In this document: piece by piece, positions 1 through 5,061 of the stretch
How the letters are laid out: every line of letters starts with the position of its first letter
Position numbering within the stretch: position 1 is the stretch's first letter
Assembly (NCBI GenBank): GCA_030426005.1
Contig: JAUHZM010000235.1
Location: 1 to 5,061 of the forward strand
Reading direction: 5' to 3'
DNA from: Gammaproteobacteria bacterium
GTDB taxonomy: Bacteria > Pseudomonadota > Gammaproteobacteria > Arenicellales > Arenicellaceae
Length of the DNA: 5,061 nucleotides
Made by a program: the position numbers and the translations under genes
Notes under the pieces: generated by a model
What the model saw: only the letters and a program-made list of their open reading frames with translations
What the model was told of the DNA's origin: nothing
Databases searched by the model: none

Positions 1-353
1 ATCTTTTGATGCTTGAGATTCTTCGCTTGTCTCAGAATGACACAGTGGGAACTTTACTTTGGGTGGCATACCACAGCAACCATCATTACGAGCAAAGCGC
101 GGTAACCTTTTGGTACTTGAGATTCTTCGCTTGGCTCAGAATGACAAAGTGGGAACTGTACTTTGGGTGGCATTCCACAGCAACCATCATTGCGAGCGGA
201 GCGCGGTAACTTTTTGGTACTTAAGATTCTTCGCTTGTCTCAGAATGACACAGTGGGAACTTTGCTCTGAGTGGCACACCTCAACAACCGTCATTGCGAG
301 CGAAGCGTGGCAATCTTTTGGTACTTAAGATTCTTCGCGCTGCTCAGAATGAC
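1..353. repeat. Tandem array of a 104-bp unit, about 3.4 copies, continuing left of the window
   Basis: The landmark GAGATTCTTCGC (or AAGATTCTTCGC) recurs at 15, 119, 223 and 327, exactly 104 bp apart each time. Position 1 aligns with 105, 209 and 313, so the window opens inside or at the edge of a copy. Copies 1 and 2 differ at about 10 of 104 positions by eye; copy 3 is more diverged, and copy 4 stops after the AGAATGACA segment near 353. Each unit has two hairpin-like modules: ATTCT...AGAAT, and ATTGC...GCAAT around GAGCGAAGCG. Short sequences of this style (TCATTGCGAGCGAAGCG, TTCGCT..CTCAGAATGAC) are familiar to me as dispersed intergenic repeats in many bacterial genomes, which is recollection and not a search. 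The period is not a multiple of three, so reading frames through the array are not conserved between copies. I see no protein-coding function. Confidence 0.93.
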
Positions 354-415
354 AGAGGGCGGAGTCGAGCTCTGTATGACGTAGGGCGTAGTCGTGCTCT
401 GAATGACATTAGGTG
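343..415. repeat. Three contiguous copies of a 27-bp repeat at the array's right end
   Basis: CTCAGAATGAC at 343, CTCTGTATGAC at 370 and CTCTGAATGAC at 397 are spaced exactly 27 bp apart. The first two copies also share a GGGCG.AGTCG segment, and the third decays after about 415. The first copy overlaps the end of the last 104-bp unit, so this looks like local amplification of the AGAATGAC terminus of the larger element. The copies abut with no spacers, which rules out a CRISPR array. Confidence 0.8.
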
Positions 416-558
416 CGTTTTTGTCCAAAACGGCAATAATTCTCAATATCGCATTTTCTCTACCCAGTGAATCGCTTATATTCAGAACCAACACGGTCAC
501 AAGGAACGGTTTTGACATCCTACTGTCACGCCGAAGTACGCCTCACCAATCATTCATC
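416..558. other. Unique AT-rich leader between the repeats and the FGE gene
   Basis: This non-repetitive stretch carries no convincing gene. The frame of the downstream FGE gene stays open through it back to an ATG at 403. The extra 52 residues that start would add precede a good signal peptide and begin inside the 27-bp repeat, so I read the stretch as untranslated leader plus promoter. It holds a candidate promoter around 454-482. A perfect TTGACA at 512-517 has no acceptable -10 hexamer at 16-18 bp spacing. Confidence 0.55.
454..482 (+). promoter_or_regulatory. Candidate sigma70-type promoter for the FGE gene
   Basis: TATATT at 477-482 matches the -10 consensus at five of six positions. 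TTTTCT at 454-459, 17 bp upstream, matches the -35 consensus at only three. Transcription would begin near 489 and leave a leader of about 70 nt. The weak -35 and the AT-rich surroundings make this tentative. Confidence 0.3.
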
Positions 559-1458
559 ATGCGCCTCTTCACCACATTACTTCTTACCAATCTAATCTTA
601 CTTTGCACCAGCTGCAAACCCAGCCAAGAATTACCATCAATCGCCGAATGCGGATTAACAGAGAGTCAAATTGGGAGTTTCGTTCGCCTGCCGAGTGGCG
701 ACTTTGTTAAGGCTCGACAAACGATTTACCCAGAGGAAGGCGAACCTCAGTCGGTAAGTGTGAATGGTTTCACGATTCAATCGCACGAAGTAACGAATGC
801 CCAATTCAAGGCCTTCGTAAATGCGACCGGGTACATCTCAGATGCTGAGCGAGGCGCACAGAGCAACCAGGCCGACGCTGGGTCAGCTGTGTTTCTGGAA
901 GCGGTCAGTTTTGATCAGCAAGGTTCATGGCGGCTGATCAAAGGTGCAACATGGCGAGAGCCAGATGGGCCGGGCAGCAGTATTGAAGGTAAATTCAACT
1001 ACCCCGTGGTGCATGTGTCACACAACGACGCGGTAGCTTACGCGACCTGGGCTGGCGCGCGTTTGCCGAGCGAAGAGGAATGGGAGTATGCTGCAAGTCT
1101 TGGTCTAGCTAAAAATCAGAGAATGTATGGCGGTGCCTTTGATGCTGACGGTAAGCCGATCGCCAATACCTGGCAAGGGATGTTCCCAATGGTCAATAAT
1201 GCTGAAGATGGCTTTAAAGGTTTGTCGCCAGTCGGATGCTTCATGCCAAGCGAGATTGGCACCGTGGACATGATTGGGAATGCCTGGGAGTGGACCGCCA
1301 CACCCTACTCGAATGGCACACACACCATCAAAGGTGGCTCCTACTTATGTGCACCTAATTTCTGTAAACGCTACCGCGCAGCCGCGCGACAACCGCATGA
1401 AACCGATTTCTCCAGTAATCATATCGGCTTTCGCGTCGTTAAAGACTTGCCGGATTAA
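559..1458 (+). CDS. Formylglycine-generating enzyme (SUMF1/FGE family), predicted exported lipoprotein
   Basis: This 299-residue protein belongs to the FGE-sulfatase family, whose true members use copper and oxygen to convert the cysteine of a sulfatase CxPSR motif to formylglycine. Family landmarks occur in order: EVTNAQF (78-84), TGY..DAERG (90-99), GATWREPDGPGS (129-140), PVVHVS (149-154), AGARLPSEEEWEYAA (165-179), NTWQGMFP (203-210), EDGF (216-219), GNAWEWT (240-246), and the C-terminal GGSYLC...C.RYRAAAR...GFR. Cys264 and Cys269 have the five-residue spacing of human FGE Cys336/Cys341, and Ser261 precedes them as in human GGSYMC. This argues for an active enzyme and against a sulfatase-modifying look-alike. 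I chose ATG 559 because it starts a signal peptide: Arg2, a hydrophobic stretch at 7-16, then CTSC with Cys19 as likely lipid site (the -3 residue Cys16 is unusual for a lipobox). An upstream in-frame ATG at 403 lies in repeat DNA. No strong Shine-Dalgarno site is visible. Confidence 0.9.
   Translation: MRLFTTLLLTNLILLCTSCKPSQELPSIAECGLTESQIGSFVRLPSGDFVKARQTIYPEEGEPQSVSVNGFTIQSHEVTNAQFKAFVNATGYISDAERGAQSNQADAGSAVFLEAVSFDQQGSWRLIKGATWREPDGPGSSIEGKFNYPVVHVSHNDAVAYATWAGARLPSEEEWEYAASLGLAKNQRMYGGAFDADGKPIANTWQGMFPMVNNAEDGFKGLSPVGCFMPSEIGTVDMIGNAWEWTATPYSNGTHTIKGGSYLCAPNFCKRYRAAARQPHETDFSSNHIGFRVVKDLPD
1455..1458. other. Overlapping convergent stop codons
   Basis: The palindrome TTAA supplies both stops: TAA at 1456-1458 for the plus-strand FGE gene and TAA at 1457-1455 for the minus-strand tetR gene. 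No intergenic space exists for a terminator, so each transcript must end within, or run antisense through, the opposing gene. Confidence 0.9.
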
Positions 1459-2084
1459 GTCAGTGGTACTTCGTATCGCTCAACTAAAAGCTTGATTACG
1501 GAATCAGCATGGCTTTCGACAAAGGCCTCGTCGTACACATTCGTACCATGCAACAGCTCGACTTCGGCACCCAGTGCGAAAACCAACTGGCACGCTGATA
1601 CGGTGATATAAATCAAACTAACGTTAGAAATATCAGGCCAAAGCCCGAGTTTCTTTTGCACTTCGATGCCCGCCAGTAGCGCTTCCTTATGCGGTAACAG
1701 CTGATGTTCTACCGCCCACTTCAAGCGCTCTTTATCATGCATGGAAGCCTGGATCATGATGCGAGCATGCTCCGGGTGACGCGCACAGTAGCGCGTGTAA
1801 CTACGAATATAGTGTTTTAACGCCTCAACAGGTTCCATGCTCTGATCGAACGTGGTTTCCTGTCGCGAACGCGCAAACATAAACTCAACAGCCTTTTGCC
1901 ACAATTTGAGTTTGCCGCCGAAATAGTACTTGATCAGGCCATGATTCACACCTGCATGCTCCGCGATCGCACGGATATTCGTGCCGTCATAACCTTGACG
2001 GCTAAACTCATGCAAAGCCGCATCGAGAATCCTCGACTTAGTCTCCTCGCGCTGTTCCCGCCTGGTCAGCTTTACTGTCGTCAT
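1455..2084 (-). CDS. TetR/AcrR-family transcriptional regulator
   Basis: This 209-residue protein has the size and layout of a TetR-family dimeric repressor. Helix 1 (about 16-31, SRILDAALHEFSRQGY) leads into the helix-turn-helix at about 37-56 (IRAIAEHAGVNHGLIKYYFG), which ends in the family's typical YYF.GK stretch. The helical remainder, from about residue 65, is the ligand-binding and dimerisation part. It is too variable to name a ligand; its last third (SLIYITVSACQLVFALGAEVE) is hydrophobic, as expected for a core helix. The start at 2084 has a GGAG 12 nt upstream and an AAGAAG closer in. It is the last gene of the minus-strand set, 119 bp after the esterase stop, with a candidate promoter and an 11-bp palindrome in that gap. 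It is a plausible local regulator of the esterase and sulfatase and of itself, which is inference from position. Confidence 0.92.
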   Translation of the reverse strand: MTTVKLTRREQREETKSRILDAALHEFSRQGYDGTNIRAIAEHAGVNHGLIKYYFGGKLKLWQKAVEFMFARSRQETTFDQSMEPVEALKHYIRSYTRYCARHPEHARIMIQASMHDKERLKWAVEHQLLPHKEALLAGIEVQKKLGLWPDISNVSLIYITVSACQLVFALGAEVELLHGTNVYDEAFVESHADSVIKLLVERYEVPLT

Positions 2085-2100
2085 ACTTCTTTACTGCTCC

Positions 2101-2111
2101 CGTTTGAAACG
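2101..2111. promoter_or_regulatory. Small palindrome upstream of tetR, candidate operator
   Basis: CGTTTGAAACG is a perfect inverted repeat with 5-bp arms around a central G, 16 bp before the tetR start and downstream of the candidate -10 at 2127-2132. TetR-family proteins often bind palindromes overlapping their own promoters. The arms are shorter than usual for the family and no second copy was noticed elsewhere in the window, so chance is a real alternative. Confidence 0.25.
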
Positions 2112-2113
2112 CC

Positions 2114-2130
2114 CGCTCCGGTTCGGAGTG
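2114..2130. other. Short GC-rich hairpin between the esterase and tetR genes
   Basis: CGCTCCG and CGGAGTG pair around a GTT loop (seven pairs, one of them G-T). No T-run follows it on either strand, so it is not a convincing intrinsic terminator. It overlaps the candidate tetR -10 and might instead be part of the regulatory region, or be incidental. Confidence 0.3.
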
Positions 2131-2132
2131 TA
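2127..2132 (-). promoter_or_regulatory. Candidate extended -10 promoter element for tetR
   Basis: Read on the minus strand this is TGC followed by TACACT, an extended -10 (TGn plus a hexamer matching TATAAT at four of six). The best -35 at 17-18 bp spacing is only TTCATG-like. Transcription would start near 2120, giving a leader of about 35 nt that includes the palindrome at 2101-2111. Confidence 0.3.
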
Positions 2133-2203
2133 GCACTTCTAACTGGCGAACATGAAGCTACGACTGCACCCAAAAAGCGGAGCTGGCCTCCTAATTGAGA
2201 AGT

Positions 2204-4042
2204 TCAGTCGACGCACTTACCGTCATTCAAGCGCGCCAAATCTTCCTGATTCCAAGCCTTCATGAGGAGAAATGCCTTGTAGATGCCGCATTTTTGATCA
2301 TCATTCAGGCTAGCGTCATTAGCCACAGCAGCATTAATCGACGTCTTACTCAAGGTTGACCGCAACATTCTCGCTCCACCATCGGCTGGTGTATCGAATA
2401 TCATCGTGTTGGCGTCATCATTGTCTGTACTCCAAGGAGCCCACAATGCTTGCCGATTGCTAGTGCCACGTCCTGGATTACCGTTATTGGCGAATTCAGC
2501 CCAGTATTCGCGCATCGTCGACGATAGTGTATACCGGCCATCGGAATTTTTCTTAGTAAGCATGAACCTGGGTATCTCGCGGTTGTCGAACTGACCCATA
2601 ACAAACGGAATTTCCATATTGTGCGAAGCTCCGACTAAAACACCCAAATCAAAACCCAGGTAGGACGGTGCTTCATCCCAGTCAAAGCGGTACACGAACA
2701 CATCTTGATATCCCGCGTCACGCATCCAACTCGCCGGAGATTCGACGCCTGCGTACTGCCAGGCATTCGCTAGGTAGCTGGAAATCCGCTGAAATTGATA
2801 CACGTCATCAACCGTTGGGATACCAATAAAATTACGTTGTGTAACATTCTTGTCAAACAGCAACAGCAACTTTAACTCGTCTCGATTCGCACCAAATATC
2901 GTTGGCACCGCATTGAATCGCTCAGGATCGAAAACCAGGTCACGGGGCTGCGCCTTGGGTATCGTATAGTCATCTTGTATCACATTTGGAAAGCTAAACA
3001 TCTTATCTTTCTCGTGACGCTGATACATTTTCAGCAAGGTCAACGGCGGCACTGATCGCAGAAATGCGAGTATCTCCGACGGCGGCATAGCGCGTGCGAT
3101 CTCATGTGCGCCCGCCTCATCACTTGCCTTGCCTTGCTGAACGAGCAGCTTAGCCACGATGTCTTCAGAATTATTGTCGTTTCCAGGCACCGCCTGTGTC
3201 ACACTATTTTCAGCTTGCTGTTGCGTTACCGAGAGTACACCACCGCTTTGTAAGATCGCCCGGTGAAACAACCCTTTGGCGCGGGGAGACAACATCAATG
3301 AAAACGTGTTTACGCCACCGGCAGATTGACCGAAGATCGTCACGTTATTCGGGTCGCCACCAAAGGTACTGATGTTGTCCTGCACCCATTGCAGCGCTGT
3401 AATTAAATCTTCAGTCCCAAAGTTGCTGCCAGGAATACCGGCGTCACGTAACGCCGGATGACTAAACCAGCCAAAGGGGCCAAGGCGATAGCGCGTTGTC
3501 ACCAGAATCACATTCTCACCGGGCACCAATTTGTTTTTAGTGAGGTCTCGTGGTGCACCAATGGTGTTTCCGCCGCCGTGAATCCAGAACATCACGGGCA
3601 ATTTTTTTGTGCCCGCTGTGGCCGCATCCATCGCTGGGGCGATCACATCCAAGCTTAAGCAATCTTCAACCCCAATATGTCCTTCAGGTGGTAACTTGTC
3701 GAAAGGCTGACCAAATTGAAAACACGGCACGGGATCACTTATGAACTCGCGGTTCCCCGACCATCCAATATGTGCGCGAGGCATGGTCCAACGTTGCTCA
3801 CCAGACACGGACTGAGCAAAAGGTATACCCAACCACAAATGATTGCCATTGGGAGTCGAGAACCCGGTCGCTGCCCCTCGAGTCAGTTGACGCAAGGTTG
3901 CGGAGTCGGCCTTGCGCACCACCGGGTCGGAGGCTTTCTCTATGCCTAAATACACGGACACCACCCAAGCGCCAATGATCAGCACTGGCACCAACAACAC
4001 TAGTAAGCTAATGCGCAGCGCTTTGCGCGAGAAGATTTTCAT
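2204..4042 (-). CDS. Type-B carboxylesterase (para-nitrobenzyl esterase-like), N-terminally membrane-anchored
   Basis: This 612-residue alpha/beta-hydrolase of the carboxylesterase type-B family (cholinesterase-like) hydrolyses carboxylic esters. A hydrophobic segment at about 11-33 after a basic start (MKIFSRKALR) is a signal anchor or uncleaved signal peptide, placing the enzyme in the periplasm facing outward. The catalytic parts are all visible: EDCLSLDV at 126-133 (family signature), oxyanion-hole HGGG at 155-158, FGQSAGG with nucleophile Ser240, GANRDE with the likely acid Glu389, and GASHNMEIPFVMG with His474. Cys107 and Cys128 match the position of the conserved family disulfide; Cys585 and Cys610 could form a second one near the C-terminus. 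Length is slightly above the usual 500-550 because of the anchor and a long tail. The start at 4042 has GAGAA seven bases upstream. It lies 48 bp after the sulfatase stop with no terminator, so co-transcription is likely. The substrate is unknown. Confidence 0.95.
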   Translation of the reverse strand: MKIFSRKALRISLLVLLVPVLIIGAWVVSVYLGIEKASDPVVRKADSATLRQLTRGAATGFSTPNGNHLWLGIPFAQSVSGEQRWTMPRAHIGWSGNREFISDPVPCFQFGQPFDKLPPEGHIGVEDCLSLDVIAPAMDAATAGTKKLPVMFWIHGGGNTIGAPRDLTKNKLVPGENVILVTTRYRLGPFGWFSHPALRDAGIPGSNFGTEDLITALQWVQDNISTFGGDPNNVTIFGQSAGGVNTFSLMLSPRAKGLFHRAILQSGGVLSVTQQQAENSVTQAVPGNDNNSEDIVAKLLVQQGKASDEAGAHEIARAMPPSEILAFLRSVPPLTLLKMYQRHEKDKMFSFPNVIQDDYTIPKAQPRDLVFDPERFNAVPTIFGANRDELKLLLLFDKNVTQRNFIGIPTVDDVYQFQRISSYLANAWQYAGVESPASWMRDAGYQDVFVYRFDWDEAPSYLGFDLGVLVGASHNMEIPFVMGQFDNREIPRFMLTKKNSDGRYTLSSTMREYWAEFANNGNPGRGTSNRQALWAPWSTDNDDANTMIFDTPADGGARMLRSTLSKTSINAAVANDASLNDDQKCGIYKAFLLMKAWNQEDLARLNDGKCVD

Positions 4043-4049
4043 TACCTTG

Positions 4050-4054
4050 TTCTC
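4050..4054 (-). promoter_or_regulatory. Ribosome binding site of the esterase gene
   Basis: On the minus strand GAGAA lies seven bases before the ATG at 4042. A nearer AAGG (4045-4048) is only two bases from the start and too close to act. The site supports the chosen start, which also yields an intact signal anchor. Confidence 0.45.
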
Positions 4055-4090
4055 AATTTGGTTATCGTTCTAGAGCTACTCTGCGTCTGT

Positions 4091-5061
4091 TTAAGGTTTA
4101 GCATCCGACTTTGACGGAGCGGGGATATTGGGAATACCCAACTCAGAAATGCCAGAGTAATCCGGCAGGCCCGTCACGGTTTGGGGGATACTCTCCAACT
4201 CTTGGTGTGCTTGGCGCCAGGTCTGAACCATATCTGCGACGACCGGCATATTGTCTCGTGCGACCGAATAGTGCTCTTCACCCATGTCCATGTCGTAGAG
4301 TAAGAACTTGCCAAGTTTACCCAACGGCGCCCAGTAGCTCATGTACGGCACCTCCATCAGAAACCGGTATCGTTCACTGCGGATCGCAGCCAAGCGGCCC
4401 TGGTTGAAGAACAACAATTTTTTGTGCGGTGAGGTTTGACCGCCCTGCATCAAACTAAGCATATCTAAACCATCGAGCGTGTGACCCTCGGGCAACTTGG
4501 CACCGGCAATAGCCGCTAAAGTTGGCAACAAGTCGATATTCATGGCCATCGCATCTGACACCACACCTGCTGGAATGGCGTTCGGCCATCGCGCTAAAAA
4601 CGGCACACGGAATGCCCCATCTTTAACACCACCTTTGCGCCCGGAGCGCTCACCTGCAGAGCCTTCCCACCATGGACCATTGTCGCTGGTGAAAATTACC
4701 AAGGTGTTGTCATCAATACCTTGCTGCGCTAGCGCATCCATCAAGCGCCCCACGTGAAAGTCTAGCTCCTGGACAACATCACCATAGGCACTTGCGATGG
4801 ATTTGCCCGTAAACTCAGATTGGGGTTTTAAGGGTTCGTGCGGCGCGGTGTAAGGTAAGTAAATAAAGAACGGCGCTTTTTCTGAATCGCTTTTGATGTA
4901 ATTAATGGCCGCATCCGTTAGGCGTCGCGTAAGAGACGGCAAGTCGGCACTTTTCTCAATCACCTGCGTACCATCCATGAGCGGCAATGGCTTCATATCG
5001 TGTGAGTAAGGCACGCCAATAAAATGGTCAAACCCTTGATCGGTCGGCCCCATGCCAGTCT
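4091..5061 (-). CDS. Sulfatase (arylsulfatase A-like), C-terminal part; N-terminus beyond the right edge
   Basis: The frame is open to the last base, so the gene continues past the window; about 322 codons are visible. The product hydrolyses sulfate esters using a formylglycine and a divalent metal. Numbering from the Met encoded at 5053-5051: TDQGFDHFIGVPYSHDM (4-20) is the family stretch after the GKWHLG region; PHEPL (71-75) carries the conserved His; FTSDNGP (121-127) carries the metal-ligand Asp124 and Asn125; RKGGVKDGAFRVP (139-151) carries the conserved Lys140; DLLPT (174-178) follows. The tail LLYDMDMGEEHYSVARDN (251-268) is the usual C-terminal strand of the family. That Met is internal, not a start, because family motifs lie upstream of it in homologues. 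The CxPSR motif and any signal peptide lie in the missing 130 or so residues. It precedes the esterase in a probable operon and is a likely client of the FGE encoded at 559-1458. Confidence 0.93.
   Translation of the reverse strand, partial: TGMGPTDQGFDHFIGVPYSHDMKPLPLMDGTQVIEKSADLPSLTRRLTDAAINYIKSDSEKAPFFIYLPYTAPHEPLKPQSEFTGKSIASAYGDVVQELDFHVGRLMDALAQQGIDDNTLVIFTSDNGPWWEGSAGERSGRKGGVKDGAFRVPFLARWPNAIPAGVVSDAMAMNIDLLPTLAAIAGAKLPEGHTLDGLDMLSLMQGGQTSPHKKLLFFNQGRLAAIRSERYRFLMEVPYMSYWAPLGKLGKFLLYDMDMGEEHYSVARDNMPVVADMVQTWRQAHQELESIPQTVTGLPDYSGISELGIPNIPAPSKSDAKP

Noticed and set aside
6..328. Plus-strand open frames of 67 and 89 codons through the repeats
   Set aside because: They lie entirely within the tandem repeats, and the 104-bp period shifts the frame at every copy, so the coding is accidental.
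1..415. CRISPR array
   Set aside because: The 104-bp units and the 27-bp units each abut directly with no unique spacers, and no cas gene is present.
512..517. Perfect TTGACA as the -35 of the FGE promoter
   Set aside because: At 16-18 bp spacing the only hexamers are AAGTAC, AGTACG and GTACGC, none of them -10-like.
403..558. Upstream ATG at 403 as the start of the FGE gene
   Set aside because: It begins inside a 27-bp repeat copy and would add 52 residues in front of a recognisable signal peptide; ATG 559 is the better start.
1105..1323. Open frames opposite or beside the FGE gene, and similar ones opposite the esterase and sulfatase
   Set aside because: They overlap genes with clear family motifs, show no recognisable domain, and look like shadow frames.
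1493..1506. Stem TGATT/AATCA as terminator of the FGE gene
   Set aside because: The stem is five AT-rich pairs with no T-run after it, and it lies inside the tetR coding region.
4072..4082. AGAG/CTCT stem between the sulfatase and esterase as a terminator
   Set aside because: The stem is only four pairs and no T-run follows on the minus strand.
5051..5053. Met codon at 5053-5051 as the true start of the sulfatase
   Set aside because: The frame stays open to the window edge, and the protein would lack the N-terminal active-site region essential to sulfatases; the gene is simply cut by the window.

Overview
The window looks like a piece of a free-living, probably marine or aquatic, Gram-negative bacterial chromosome, most likely gammaproteobacterial. 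The evidence is moderate GC, a lipoprotein-type signal, a signal-anchored esterase, and a sulfatase together with its maturation enzyme. The taxonomic call is inference; no marker gene is present.

Layout: positions 1-353 hold about 3.4 tandem copies of a 104-bp unit that begins left of the window. A smaller 27-bp repeat follows (343 to about 415). Positions 416-558 are a unique AT-rich leader. One gene lies on the plus strand (559-1458): a predicted exported formylglycine-generating enzyme (FGE) with both active-site cysteines. Three genes lie on the minus strand. Read in transcription order they are a sulfatase (stop at 4091, N-terminus beyond the right edge), a membrane-anchored type-B carboxylesterase (4042 to 2204) and a TetR-family regulator (2084 to 1455). 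The FGE and tetR genes converge and their stop codons share the palindrome TTAA.

How they may work together: the FGE would oxidise the active-site cysteine of sulfatases to formylglycine, and the neighbouring sulfatase is an obvious candidate client. Sulfatase and esterase are 48 bp apart with no terminator between them, so they are probably co-transcribed. Together they could remove sulfate and acyl or alkyl esters from one kind of exogenous substrate outside the cytoplasm. The TetR protein lies 119 bp downstream behind its own candidate promoter and a small palindrome, and is a plausible local regulator. The substrate cannot be read from this window. No phage, CRISPR, tRNA, rRNA or insertion-sequence gene was seen. 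The least ordinary parts are the tandem hairpin repeats and the apparently extracytoplasmic FGE.
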